Shown piece by piece: positions 17,744 to 26,092 of a stretch of 64,000 nucleotides of DNA. Origin of the DNA: an uncultured Mesonia sp. (GTDB taxonomy: Bacteria; Bacteroidota; Bacteroidia; Flavobacteriales; Flavobacteriaceae). The position numbers and the translations under genes were made by a program. Below the pieces are notes generated by a model. The model searched no databases and had not been told where the DNA came from. It worked only from the letters and a program-made list of their open reading frames with translations. Every line of letters starts with the position of its first letter. Within the stretch, counting starts at the first letter, position 1. The stretch is from positions 157,019 to 221,018 of the forward strand of contig CANLVH010000005.1 of assembly GCA_947494545.1 (NCBI GenBank), given 5' to 3'.

Positions 17744-19705
17744 TTAGATAACCCTATTTAATTTGCGCGAAATTAGAACTTCTAAACTCTTATAATCCAT
17801 CGTTTCTTGAATTACATCTGTATTAGATTCTGCGCGTTTTTCTTTTATGCTTTCTAAAAGATCGTTTACTTTCTTTTTAATTAAAAATCGGCGTAAATTT
17901 AAAATGGTTTCGTTTACTTCTCTAGGTTCTAGCTGGCTTCTATCGGTAACATAAATATCTTGTTCGTGCCATTTATGCAAGCTTTCGCGTTCTTCCTCCA
18001 TTATAATAGAAGTTATTTCTGAAGCCAACTCCGGTTTAACCGAATTTACCAACTCTCTAATATCCAGTTCTTGGTTTTGATTAAATTTCTCTATAATTAA
18101 TTGGTAGAGCTCTTTAAAATTTGTGTTGGTAAATTCTATTTCATCTTCCTGTAAATCTAGAAATATTTTCTCGTAAACTTTCGCAGTTTGTATTTCTTCT
18201 TCCAATTGTAAATCGCCATCGTCTGCGGCTTTTAATATAAAATCTTCAAACTCGTCTTGTACATTTCCGTAACGCAACAACAAACTAATAATTTGTCGCT
18301 CTAATTGGTATTGCTGGTTTATTTTTGGTTTTTGTTGCGCCGGTTTTACCAGGTGCATTTCTTGTCTTGGTTGCGGTTTGTTTTTATAATTGGTATTGCC
18401 GCTCTGTTTTGCCTGCACTTGGGCCAAAGAACTGTAAAGTACTTGCTCAGAAATATCCATTATAGCAGTACATTCTTTCAAATAAATTTCCTGCTTGATG
18501 GTGTCTGGAATTTTGGCAATACTGTTTACCATATCTCTAATTACCTCTGCTTTTTTAATCGGGTCTTTTTTAGCTTCCTCCATCAATAAAGAAGCTTTAA
18601 ACCGAATAAAATCCATTGCGTTCTTCTCTAGGTAATCTTGTATGTCTTCTGTAGTGTTGGCTTTTGCAAAACTATCCGGATCTTCGCCTTCGGGGAAATT
18701 GCAGATTTTTACGTTCATGCCTTGTTCTAAAATCAAATCTACTCCGCGTAAAGAAGCGCGCGAACCGGCCTCATCGCCATCAAAAAGCAAGGTGATGTTT
18801 TTTGTAAGTCGGTTAATTAACCGGATTTGCTCCGGCGTTAAAGCCGTACCGGAAGAAGCCACCACATTTTCTATTCCGGCTTGGTGCATCTGGATAACGT
18901 CTGTATAACCTTCTACCAAATAACAATTATCTTCTTTGGCAATGGCTTGCTTGGCGTAATAAATTCCGTAAAGAACTTTGCTTTTATGGTAAATTTCGCT
19001 CTCCGGCGAATTGAGGTATTTTGCGGCTTTTTTTTGATTTTCTAAAATACGGCCACCAAAACCTAGAGCCCTACCGGACATAGAATGAATGGGGAAAATA
19101 ACCCTTCCGCGAAAGCGATCAAATTGTTTTTCTTCTTTAAAAATACTAAGCCCGGTTTTTTCTAGAAATTCTACTTTGTAGCCTTTTTTTAAAGCCTCTG
19201 TAGTAAAGGCATCCCATTTTTGGGGCGAAAAACCTAAATCAAACTTTTCTATTGTTTCTTGGGTAAAGCCGCGTTCTTTAAAGTAACTTAAACCAATAGC
19301 TTTGCCCTCGTCTGTTTTGTGCAGCATTCGTTGAAAGTAATCTTTGGCAAATTCGCTTACCAAAAACAAGCTTTCGCGCTCGTCTGCTTGTTGTTTTTGC
19401 TCGTCTGTTTGCTGGGTTTCTTCAATCTCGATTCCGTATTTTTTGGCGAGGTATTTTATGGCTTCGGGATAGTTAAAATGTTCGTGCTCCATTAAAAAAG
19501 CCACGACGTTGCCACCTTTTCCGCTTGAGAAATCTTTCCAAATTTGCTTTACCGGCGAAACCATAAAACTTGGCGTGCGCTCGTCTGTAAACGGACTCAG
19601 GCCTTTATAATTGCTACCGGATTTTTTTAGTTGCACAAAATCGCCAATTACTTCTTCTACCCTTGCGGCATCAAAAACATTGTCTATGGTGGCTTTTTTT
19701 ATCAT
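17744..19705 (-). CDS. dnaG: DNA primase DnaG with degenerate zinc ribbon
   Basis: Synthesises RNA primers at the replication fork. The 653 residues have an N-terminal zinc-ribbon-like region (about 30-70), the RNA polymerase domain with FGGRILENQKKAAKYLNSPE, the TOPRIM block YLVEGYTDVIQMHQAG (catalytic Glu) plus LLFDGDEAGSRA (metal-binding Asp pair), and a C-terminal helicase-interacting region. The zinc ligands of canonical DnaG (CPFH...CFGC) are replaced by SPFT...DFSS at positions 37, 40, 58 and 61, although the surrounding E-RTPSF-V and G-GGN framework is retained. From memory, related flavobacterial primases look the same. The TOPRIM site is intact, so the enzyme should be functional. 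Confidence 0.97.
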   Translation of the reverse strand: MIKKATIDNVFDAARVEEVIGDFVQLKKSGSNYKGLSPFTDERTPSFMVSPVKQIWKDFSSGKGGNVVAFLMEHEHFNYPEAIKYLAKKYGIEIEETQQTDEQKQQADERESLFLVSEFAKDYFQRMLHKTDEGKAIGLSYFKERGFTQETIEKFDLGFSPQKWDAFTTEALKKGYKVEFLEKTGLSIFKEEKQFDRFRGRVIFPIHSMSGRALGFGGRILENQKKAAKYLNSPESEIYHKSKVLYGIYYAKQAIAKEDNCYLVEGYTDVIQMHQAGIENVVASSGTALTPEQIRLINRLTKNITLLFDGDEAGSRASLRGVDLILEQGMNVKICNFPEGEDPDSFAKANTTEDIQDYLEKNAMDFIRFKASLLMEEAKKDPIKKAEVIRDMVNSIAKIPDTIKQEIYLKECTAIMDISEQVLYSSLAQVQAKQSGNTNYKNKPQPRQEMHLVKPAQQKPKINQQYQLERQIISLLLRYGNVQDEFEDFILKAADDGDLQLEEEIQTAKVYEKIFLDLQEDEIEFTNTNFKELYQLIIEKFNQNQELDIRELVNSVKPELASEITSIIMEEERESLHKWHEQDIYVTDRSQLEPREVNETILNLRRFLIKKKVNDLLESIKEKRAESNTDVIQETMDYKSLEVLISRKLNRVI

Positions 19706-19728
19706 TTGGTCCGCTATTTTTGGATTTA

Positions 19729-19736
19729 CAAAAGTA
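19729..19736 (-). promoter_or_regulatory. Candidate -7 promoter box for dnaG
   Basis: The minus strand reads TACTTTTG, matching TAnnTTTG, about 24 nt upstream of the dnaG ATG at 19705. No clear -33 TTG is seen. The 115-nt interval between dnaG and the polyprenyl synthase also holds one TTCCGTAA word at 19794-19801. Confidence 0.5.
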
Positions 19737-19820
19737 GGAAATATATCTTTTCATTTGAGTGGGAAAGAAAGTAAGAGAAATAAGACTTTTCACTTCCGTA
19801 AAGATAAAAATAATAAAGAA

Positions 19821-20798
19821 TTACTTTTTGCGGTCTATTACGTAATTCATCATCAACTCTAAAGATTCTTTGTAAGGCGAGGCGGGATAATGCTCTATAA
19901 TTTCAAAAGCTTCTTGCTGAAAAGCTTTCATTTTTTTTACCGCATAATCTAAACCGCCGGCATCTTTTACAAATTGAATAACTTGGTTAACGCGTTTTTT
20001 GTCTTTGTTATGGTTTTTTACCGAATTGATTACCCAACGCCGGTCTTTTTCTGAAGCATTATTTAACGCATAGATAAGCGGTAAAGTCATTTTTTGTTCT
20101 TTGATGTCTATACCGGTTGGTTTCCCGATTTTTTGGTTACCATAATCAAACAAATCGTCTTTTATCTGGAAGGCCATCCCGATAACTTCGCCAAACTTTC
20201 GCATACGTTCTACGTGCTCAGAATCTGGTTTTACGGCTGCGGCGCCCAAACTGCAACAAGCGGCGATAAGCGTGGCGGTTTTTTGGCGTATAATTTCGTA
20301 ATAAACCTCTTCTGTAATATCTAATTTTCTGGCTTTTTCTATTTGCAGTAATTCGCCTTCACTCATTTCGCGTACTGCTACAGAAATTATTTTCAGCAAA
20401 TCAAAATCGTTGTTATCTATTGAAAGCAACAAGCCTTTAGAAAGCAGGTAATCTCCCACCAAAACGGCAATTTTATTTTTCCAAAGCGCATTGATAGAGA
20501 AAAATCCGCGACGACGGTTAGAATCATCTACTACATCGTCGTGTACCAAGGTTGCGGTGTGAATAAGTTCTATAACCGATGCGCCACGATAGGTACGATC
20601 GTTAATCTCGCCATCCGAAACCATTTTGGCTACCAAAAACACAAACATTGGTCGCATCTGTTTGCCCTTACGGTTTACCACATAATAGGTAATGCGGTTT
20701 AGCAAAGCAACTTTGGAAGACATAGAGAGACGGAATTTTTTTTCAAAAAGTTCCATCTCGTAGGCAATGGGATGTTTTATTTGCGAGATTATTTTCAT
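19821..20798 (-). CDS. Trans-polyprenyl diphosphate synthase (IspB-like)
   Basis: Chain-elongating all-trans isoprenyl synthase, probably making the side chain of menaquinone. The 325 residues show the family's GKQMRPMFVFLVAK (about 45-58), the first aspartate-rich motif LVHDDVVDDSNRRRG (DDxxD at about 91-95) and the second, FQIKDDLFDYG (about 211-221). Length fits octaprenyl/heptaprenyl-type long-chain synthases (about 320-330) rather than the shorter farnesyl synthases; exact chain length cannot be read from sequence. It lies divergent from the T9SS gene, with its own promoter box 8 nt before the start. Confidence 0.93.
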   Translation of the reverse strand: MKIISQIKHPIAYEMELFEKKFRLSMSSKVALLNRITYYVVNRKGKQMRPMFVFLVAKMVSDGEINDRTYRGASVIELIHTATLVHDDVVDDSNRRRGFFSINALWKNKIAVLVGDYLLSKGLLLSIDNNDFDLLKIISVAVREMSEGELLQIEKARKLDITEEVYYEIIRQKTATLIAACCSLGAAAVKPDSEHVERMRKFGEVIGMAFQIKDDLFDYGNQKIGKPTGIDIKEQKMTLPLIYALNNASEKDRRWVINSVKNHNKDKKRVNQVIQFVKDAGGLDYAVKKMKAFQQEAFEIIEHYPASPYKESLELMMNYVIDRKK

Positions 20799-20805
20799 AA
20801 AGCCA

Positions 20806-20813
20806 CAAATATA
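20806..20813 (-). promoter_or_regulatory. Candidate -7 promoter box for the polyprenyl synthase (near-leaderless)
   Basis: The minus strand reads TATATTTG immediately followed by TGGCTTT and the ATG at 20798. With transcription expected a few nucleotides after the box, the start codon would be at or very near the 5' end of the transcript. Confidence 0.5.
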
Positions 20814-20912
20814 CTAAAACACGGAAGCTTTTTTAATTATTTTTAATAGCATTTGTTTTGGCATTTAGGATTAAATTCTTATTTTAGAGCATTAATTAAA
20901 AAACCCTTAACT

Positions 20913-21743
20913 ATGAAAAAAATTACTTTAACGATTGCTGCTTTTGTTGCAGCATTTACTATGAATGCGCAGACCACTTATTTCTCTGACGATTTTAATG
21001 ATGGGGATATTTCTGATTGGAGTGTGATTGATGAAGATGGTGACACTTTTAATTGGAGTGCGGTACAAATTCAAGATGCAAGCGGTAATCCTGTTGGAAC
21101 TCCTGTAATGCGTTCTGCTTCGTGGAATTCGGCTGTTGGTGCACTTACGCCAGACAACTATGCTTTTTCTCCGGTAATTGATTTAACAGGGGAAGATGGT
21201 AGTGAAACCATTACTTTATCATGGGTAGTTACGGCTGCTGATGCATCTTTTGCAGATGAAAATTATTCTGTATACGTAGCAACCAACAATACTGTAGCAG
21301 ACGCTTTAGCTGCACCAATAAGTTTTAATGAAATAGTAACAGATAATGGTCCCGGAGGTCTTGACAACCCTTACACTAAAACCTTAGATATTACCTCTAT
21401 GGCGGGACAAGTAGTTTATGTTGCTTTTAGACATCATGGAACTTCTGACCAATTTACTATAGAGATTGATGATGTGATGGTTACAGCAGGTTCTATGTCT
21501 GTAGAAAATGAAAAGTTTGCTAACTTTACGCATTTTGTAGATGCTAATCATAACTTAAACTTATCGGCAAAAACTCCGATGAATCAAGTTTCTGTATTTA
21601 GTATTACAGGACAGCAAGTAATTAGCAAAAAATTATCTGCTACAGATGTACAATTAAACTTAAGCAGCTTAAACGCCGGAGTTTATTTAACACAGGTTTC
21701 TATTGAAGGAGAAACAAAATCTTTTAAAATTATTAAGAAATAA
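20913..21743 (+). CDS. Secreted protein with type IX secretion C-terminal sorting domain
   Basis: Exported protein of unknown function. From the ATG at 20913 it has 276 residues: a signal peptide (MKKITLTIAAFVAAFTMNAQ, 1-20), a beta-rich central domain (about 22-195; SDDFNDGDISDWSVIDEDG and repeated acidic loops) resembling the 'choice-of-anchor J'/cleaved-adhesin type of carbohydrate-binding jelly roll, and a C-terminal T9SS signal (about 205-276) with VSVFSITGQQV, LNLSSLNAGVYL and ending SFKIIKK. That signal predicts passage through the outer membrane by T9SS and cell-surface attachment or release. An upstream in-frame start at 20853 would place 20 residues before the signal peptide and is rejected. 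A strong terminator follows. Confidence 0.9.
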   Translation: MKKITLTIAAFVAAFTMNAQTTYFSDDFNDGDISDWSVIDEDGDTFNWSAVQIQDASGNPVGTPVMRSASWNSAVGALTPDNYAFSPVIDLTGEDGSETITLSWVVTAADASFADENYSVYVATNNTVADALAAPISFNEIVTDNGPGGLDNPYTKTLDITSMAGQVVYVAFRHHGTSDQFTIEIDDVMVTAGSMSVENEKFANFTHFVDANHNLNLSAKTPMNQVSVFSITGQQVISKKLSATDVQLNLSSLNAGVYLTQVSIEGETKSFKIIKK

Positions 21744-21772
21744 AGTTTATAAACTAATTTCTTAGCAAATAA

Positions 21773-21806
21773 AAAGAGCTGTCTAAATTTAGACAGCTCT
21801 TTTTTA
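21773..21806 (+). terminator. Rho-independent terminator after the T9SS gene
   Basis: A perfect 15-bp inverted repeat, arms 21773-21787 and 21788-21802 (core GAGCTGTCTAAA / TTTAGACAGCTC), flanked by an A run upstream and a T run downstream, 30 nt after the stop codon. Confidence 0.9.
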
Positions 21807-21878
21807 TTGGTCTTGGTCTACGTTCAAACTGACAAATAATTAACTTCTAAAACTAGATAGGCTAGAAACAGAGTAAAT

Positions 21879-21914
21879 TGTCACATCGATCGCAGTCGAG
21901 ATGTCATTTGTGAT
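21879..21914. repeat. Imperfect palindromic intergenic element
   Basis: In the interval between the T9SS gene and rlmN, the sequence TGTCACATCGATCGCAGTCG followed by AGATGTCATTTGTGA forms an imperfect hairpin: CATCGA can pair with TCGAGATG with a two-base bulge, flanked by TGTCA-like ends. I recall similar 'cgactgcgatcgatgtgaca' elements dispersed in flavobacterial genomes. Only one copy is visible here, so repeat status is inferred. The rest of 21807-21938 shows nothing assignable. Confidence 0.35.
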
Positions 21915-21938
21915 TAGACTGATGTAAAAAAACACGTA

Positions 21939-22988
21939 TTAATCCTGTGCAGATTTATTAGCCAATTGCCCACAGGCGGCATCAATATCTTTTCCGCGCG
22001 ATCTTCTTACGGTTACGGTAATTTGGTTGTTTTCTAAAGCATCTTTATACCTATCTGTAACTTGCGAAGATGCTTGCTGAAAATCGCCATCGTCTATTGG
22101 GTTGTATTCTATAATATTTACTTTACAGGGAATTAATTTGCAAAAAACTACCAAGGCGTCAATATCTTCTTGACGATCATTAATGCCTTTCCAGATTAGA
22201 TATTCGTAGGTAACGCGTTTTTTAGTTTTTTCGTACCAATAAACCAAAGCTTCTTTTAAATCTTCTAAAGGAAATGTGGCGTTAAACGGCATAATAGACG
22301 TGCGTACTTCGTCTATTGCAGAGTGCAGCGAAACTGCCAGATTAAACTTTACCTCATCGTCTGCCAATTTTTTGATCATTTTTGGTACGCCAGAAGTAGA
22401 AACCGTAATACGTTTTGGCGACATTCCCAGCCCTTCCGGGGAAGTGATTTTGTCTATAGACTTTAGTACGTTTTTATAATTCATAAGTGGCTCACCCATC
22501 CCCATAAAAACAATGTTAGAAAGCGGCATATTGTTATACAACCTGCTTTCTTTATCTATTGCCACCACTTGGTCGTAAATCTCGTCTGGATTTAAATTGC
22601 GCATACGTTTTAATTTTGCCGTAGCGCAAAATTTACAATCTAAACTGCAACCAACTTGCGAAGATACACAAGCCGTAGTTCTAGAAAAGGTAGGTATTAA
22701 AACCGACTCTACCGTAAAGCCATCGTGCAATTTTACGGCATTTTTTATAGTACCGTCATTACTGCGCTGCATATTGTCTACCTTTACATGGTTTATGACA
22801 AAATTTTCTTCTAACAGCGCGCGCGTATCTTTAGAAATATTGGTCATATCGTCAAAGTTATGGGCACTTTTGTTCCATAACCATTCGTACACCTGATTTC
22901 CTCTAAAGGCTTTATCGCCAATATTCACAAAAAAATCACGCAATTGCTCTTTGCTTAAAGCTCGTATATCTTTTTTTTCCTTTTTCAC
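21939..22988 (-). CDS. rlmN: Dual-specificity 23S rRNA/tRNA adenine C2-methyltransferase RlmN
   Basis: Radical SAM enzyme methylating C2 of A2503 in 23S rRNA and A37 in some tRNAs. The radical SAM CxxxCxxC cluster is CSLDCKFCATAK. Also visible are NIVFMGMGEPLMNY, RITVSTSGVPKMI, NLAVSLHSA and the resolving-cysteine region DIDAACGQLAN near the C-terminus. I place the start at the GTG at 22988 (349 residues, normal family length), directly behind a TACCTTTGC promoter box. A longer frame from 23096 would add 36 residues that run across that promoter and the queA terminator hairpin. The GTG start and very short or absent leader are inferences from that arrangement. Confidence 0.95.
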   Translation of the reverse strand: MKKEKKDIRALSKEQLRDFFVNIGDKAFRGNQVYEWLWNKSAHNFDDMTNISKDTRALLEENFVINHVKVDNMQRSNDGTIKNAVKLHDGFTVESVLIPTFSRTTACVSSQVGCSLDCKFCATAKLKRMRNLNPDEIYDQVVAIDKESRLYNNMPLSNIVFMGMGEPLMNYKNVLKSIDKITSPEGLGMSPKRITVSTSGVPKMIKKLADDEVKFNLAVSLHSAIDEVRTSIMPFNATFPLEDLKEALVYWYEKTKKRVTYEYLIWKGINDRQEDIDALVVFCKLIPCKVNIIEYNPIDDGDFQQASSQVTDRYKDALENNQITVTVRRSRGKDIDAACGQLANKSAQD

Positions 22989-22991
22989 GCT

Positions 22992-23000
22992 GCAAAGGTA
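22992..23000 (-). promoter_or_regulatory. rlmN -7 promoter box adjoining a GTG start (leaderless candidate)
   Basis: The minus strand reads TACCTTTGC, exact for TAnnTTTGC, with only three bases before the GTG at 22988. Transcription should begin at or next to the start codon. No clear -33 TTG is present at 19-21 bp. Confidence 0.6.
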
Positions 23001-23038
23001 TAAACTTAATCTTAACTGGCAGAAGAAGATAGCAAACA

Positions 23039-23070
23039 AAAAAGGTTTTCTTACAACAGAAAACCTTTTT
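23039..23070 (-). terminator. Terminator downstream of queA
   Basis: A perfect 13-bp stem: AAAAAGGTTTTCT (23039-23051) pairs with AGAAAACCTTTTT (23058-23070) around a 6-base loop. Read on the minus strand it is followed by a T-rich run. It lies between the queA stop (23127) and the rlmN GTG and may also stop plus-strand transcripts. Confidence 0.8.
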
Positions 23071-23126
23071 AACTGAATTATTTTGAGAATACTCAATACT
23101 AACTACTAAGTACTCACTACTAATTA

Positions 23127-24176
23127 CTATATAATTAGCATTGCATCGCCATACGAGTAGAATTTATATTCCGCTTTTACCGCTTCTTCGTAGGCTCTTT
23201 TCATTAAATCGTGGCCTGCAAAAGCAGAAACCATCATTAATAAAGTAGATTTTGGGGTATGAAAGTTGGTTATCATACAATTTGCAATACTAAAATCGTA
23301 GGGTGGAAAAATAAATTTATTGGTCCAGCCTTTAAATTCGTTCAATTTATAATCTGACGAAACCGAGCTTTCTAACGCGCGCATAACGGTAGTACCCACA
23401 GCGCAAACCTTGCGGTTGTCTTTTATAGCATTATTAATTGTTTTTACCGCGTCTGCTTCTATTTCTGCCTCTTCACTATCCATCTTATGTTTAGACAAAT
23501 CTTCTACTTCTACCGGGGTAAAAGTTCCTAAACCAACGTGCAAAGTAACTTCCGGTAAATGTACGCCCTTAATTTCCAGACGTTTTAATAAGTGTTTTGA
23601 AAAGTGTAAACCGGCCGTTGGTGCGGCTACAGCTCCTTCTTGCTTAGCGTAAATAGTTTGGTAACGGTCTGCATCGTCTGGCTCTACACCTCTTTTAATA
23701 TATTTTGGCAAAGGAGTTTCGCCAAGCTCGTTTAGCTTTTCGCGGAATTCTTCGTAAGAACCATCGTATAGAAAGCGCAGGGTTCTTCCACGTGAAGTGG
23801 TATTATCTATAACCTCTGCTACCAAACTTTCATCTTCTCCAAAATAAAGTTTATTACCAATTCTAATTTTTCTGGCAGGATCTACCAAAACGTCCCATAA
23901 TCTGGTTTCAGGATTTAATTCTCGTAACAAAAACACCTCTATTCTGGCGCCGGTTTTTTCTTTATTACCAAATAGCCTGGCCGGAAAAACTTTCGTATTA
24001 TTTAAAACCATCACATCTTCGGGTTCAAAATAATCTATCAAATCTTTAAAAAGTTTATGCTCGATGGTCTGCTCTTTGCGGTTTACCACCATTAAACGTG
24101 CTTCATCCCGATGTTCTGACGGATATTCTGCTAATAAATGTTTTGGCAGTTCAAAACTGAACTGTGAAAGTTTCAT
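23127..24176 (-). CDS. queA: S-adenosylmethionine:tRNA ribosyltransferase-isomerase QueA
   Basis: Transfers and isomerises the ribosyl part of SAM to preQ1-modified tRNA, making epoxyqueuosine. From the ATG at 24176 there are 349 residues, the usual QueA length. The N-terminus [19 protein letters not shown] is the family's, and [61 protein letters not shown] and [16 protein letters not shown] are its diagnostic blocks. An alternative ATG six bases upstream (24182) and a longer frame from 24245 exist; the latter would cross the promoter box at 24201 and is rejected. Confidence 0.96.
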   Translation of the reverse strand: MKLSQFSFELPKHLLAEYPSEHRDEARLMVVNRKEQTIEHKLFKDLIDYFEPEDVMVLNNTKVFPARLFGNKEKTGARIEVFLLRELNPETRLWDVLVDPARKIRIGNKLYFGEDESLVAEVIDNTTSRGRTLRFLYDGSYEEFREKLNELGETPLPKYIKRGVEPDDADRYQTIYAKQEGAVAAPTAGLHFSKHLLKRLEIKGVHLPEVTLHVGLGTFTPVEVEDLSKHKMDSEEAEIEADAVKTINNAIKDNRKVCAVGTTVMRALESSVSSDYKLNEFKGWTNKFIFPPYDFSIANCMITNFHTPKSTLLMMVSAFAGHDLMKRAYEEAVKAEYKFYSYGDAMLII

Positions 24177-24200
24177 TCCCATACTAAAATTTTTAGAAGC

Positions 24201-24233
24201 GCAAATATACAACCTCCGAGTAGGCGTTGTCAA
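24201..24233 (-). promoter_or_regulatory. queA promoter
   Basis: On the minus strand a TTGAC element (24233-24229) is followed, after 21 bases, by TATATTTGC (24209-24201). This fits the Bacteroidetes arrangement of a TTG -33 box and a TAnnTTTG -7 box with 19-21 bp spacing. The leader to the ATG at 24176 would be about 20 nt. Confidence 0.65.
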
Positions 24234-24280
24234 GTAAATAGCCAATTATTTAATAAATAGATTTTTAAGTCTTATTTATT

Positions 24281-25495
24281 TTACCGAATACCGGCGGCTG
24301 CGAGTGCTTTCCAGAAATTTGGAAATGATTTTTTTACCACTTCGGGATTTTGAATAGTTAAGGGAGTTTTTACCGCCAATGGTGCAAAAGCCATTGCCAT
24401 ACGGTGATCTTGATAGGTTTCTACAAGCACATCTTTTTCTAAATTTTGCGTTGGGGAAAGTTTTAATTGATCGTGCGAAATTTGAACTTTTGCTCCAAAC
24501 TTTTCTAATTCTGTTTTTAGGGCTTGTAGTCTATCGGTTTCTTTAATCTTTAAGGTATGTAAACCATTTAAAACACAGCTAATATTTAAACCCAAACAGG
24601 TTACGGCTATGGTTTGCGCCAAATCTGGCGTGTTGCTTAAATCTAATTCTACTTTTTTAGGGTAGTTGTTTCCTTCATCTTTTTGGAGGCTTATTCCCTT
24701 TTCCGTAAAGCTAGTTTTTACGCCAAATTGCTTATAGATTTCTATAATTTCAGCATCGCCCTGAATGCTGTTGTTGACAAAACCGGGCAATAAAATTTTA
24801 GAAGTTTTACTTAAAGCGACTAAACTATAAAAATAAGAAGCCGAACTCCAATCTGGCTCTACTTGGAAATTATTTTGAATTGGTTTTTCTAAAAAATTTA
24901 CGCTAATTGTATTATTTTGAAAATTGGTTTTCACGCCTAATTGACGTAACAAGCTTAACGTCATCTTAATATATGGTAGCGAAGTAATATTTTGGGTTAA
25001 CCCGATTTGAAGACCATTTTTGAGCTGTGGCGCGATTAATAACAATGCAGAGATATATTGACTGCTAATATTTGCCGGCAAACTTACCTGATTACCACTT
25101 AGCGTGGAAGGTTTAATTACCAACGGAGGAAAACCTTTTTGTTTAGCATATTCTATTTTCGCACCTAAATTCCGTAAAGCTTCTACCAAAATTTTTATTG
25201 GTCGTTCTTGCATTCTTTGGCTTCCGGTTAAACCTATTTCTTTGGTAGCAATTACCGAAAAATAAGCGGTAAGAAAGCGCATTGCAGTACCGGCATGCCC
25301 AATATTTATAGATTGGCTTTTACTTTGTAAAGCTTTTTTTAAAACCTGTGTATCTTGACTACTAGAGAGGTTTGTAATTTTAATTTGCGGATAAAATGCC
25401 TGTAAAATCAATAAACGATTAGACTCACTTTTAGAGCCGCTTATTTGCCATTCTAAGTCGAGTTGGTTTTGTGAAGCCGAAAGTTGCCGCATCAT
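24281..25495 (-). CDS. aroA: 3-phosphoshikimate 1-carboxyvinyltransferase (EPSP synthase) AroA
   Basis: Sixth step of the shikimate pathway: joins shikimate-3-phosphate and PEP to give EPSP. The 404 residues carry the substrate-binding blocks ISGSKSESNRLLIL (about 18-31), KETDRLQALKTEL and YQDHRMAMAFAPLA near the C-terminus. The PEP-binding loop, canonically GNAGTAMRPL, reads GHAGTAMRFLTAY here: N is replaced by H and the conserved P by F. The protein is about 25 residues shorter than E. coli AroA. It lies 104 nt upstream of queA and 1 nt after the small membrane protein gene. The identity is clear despite the loop variation. Confidence 0.94.
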   Translation of the reverse strand: MMRQLSASQNQLDLEWQISGSKSESNRLLILQAFYPQIKITNLSSSQDTQVLKKALQSKSQSINIGHAGTAMRFLTAYFSVIATKEIGLTGSQRMQERPIKILVEALRNLGAKIEYAKQKGFPPLVIKPSTLSGNQVSLPANISSQYISALLLIAPQLKNGLQIGLTQNITSLPYIKMTLSLLRQLGVKTNFQNNTISVNFLEKPIQNNFQVEPDWSSASYFYSLVALSKTSKILLPGFVNNSIQGDAEIIEIYKQFGVKTSFTEKGISLQKDEGNNYPKKVELDLSNTPDLAQTIAVTCLGLNISCVLNGLHTLKIKETDRLQALKTELEKFGAKVQISHDQLKLSPTQNLEKDVLVETYQDHRMAMAFAPLAVKTPLTIQNPEVVKKSFPNFWKALAAAGIR

Positions 25496-25496
25496 T

Positions 25497-25766
25497 TTAT
25501 CGTTGCTTTTCTTCTTGTTTTAATTTGCTTCTAAACTGCAAGAAAACCACAATAAATCCGTAAACAAAACCACCCATTAAACTTGCACCAATAAAGCGCC
25601 AAGCCATTTTACCGGTTAGTTTTTCTGCTACAAAAGCATCCCAATTAAAACCGTAGCTAAACAGCAGATCTATTAGGTTATAGCCAATAATAAAGATAAT
25701 ACCTAAAACTGCAACAGATTTCCAGAAACCTTTTACTGCAACAACATCTTTTGCTTTTACACTCAT
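25497..25766 (-). CDS. Small two-helix membrane protein, function unknown
   Basis: An 89-residue protein with two hydrophobic segments (about 16-34, SVAVLGIIFIIGYNLIDLL, and about 57-76, IGASLMGGFVYGFIVVFLQ) and a basic C-terminal tail (RSKLKQEEKQR). I do not recognise a named family. Its start overlaps the stop of the MazG-type gene by 1 nt and its stop is 1 nt from aroA, so it is certainly expressed as part of this operon. Codon use and the tight packing support a real gene. Confidence 0.8.
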   Translation of the reverse strand: MSVKAKDVVAVKGFWKSVAVLGIIFIIGYNLIDLLFSYGFNWDAFVAEKLTGKMAWRFIGASLMGGFVYGFIVVFLQFRSKLKQEEKQR

Positions 25767-26092
25767 TATTGTAGTTTTTTATTTTGGTGATGCCGCTCGT
25801 GATCGCGTTTTGCTTTAAGGTCTAATTTTTTATCAAAAGCACTTTGTAAATCTATACCGGTTTGATTGGCCAGGCAAAGTACTACAAAAACCACATCTGC
25901 CAATTCTTCTCCCAGGTCTTTGTTTTTATCGCTCTCTTTCTCGCTTTGTTCGCCGTATCTTCTGGCTATAATTCTAGCTACTTCTCCTACTTCTTCTGTG
26001 AGTTGTGCCATATTGGTAAGCTCGTTAAAATAACGAACTCCGTGTTCTTCTATCCAAGCATCTACTGCTTTTTGTGCATCTTGTAGATTCAT
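25766..26092 (-). CDS. MazG-type nucleotide pyrophosphohydrolase
   Basis: Predicted house-cleaning NTP pyrophosphohydrolase of the all-alpha MazG fold. The 108 residues form a single MazG domain with the metal-binding signature split as in the family: LTEEVGEVARII (about 30-41, ExxE) and DLGEELADVVFVVL (about 60-73, ExxD). It is the size of the short iMazG/dCTPase-like proteins, not of E. coli MazG with two domains. It abuts the DUF3857 gene upstream (gap 0) and overlaps the membrane protein gene downstream by 1 nt. Confidence 0.9.
   Translation of the reverse strand: MNLQDAQKAVDAWIEEHGVRYFNELTNMAQLTEEVGEVARIIARRYGEQSEKESDKNKDLGEELADVVFVVLCLANQTGIDLQSAFDKKLDLKAKRDHERHHQNKKLQ

Noticed and set aside
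22989..23096. 36-residue N-terminal extension of RlmN
   Set aside because: It would run through the queA terminator hairpin and the TACCTTTGC promoter box; the GTG at 22988 gives the normal family length.
24177..24245. N-terminal extension of QueA
   Set aside because: It lies across the queA promoter; MKLSQFSF at 24176 is the family's N-terminus.
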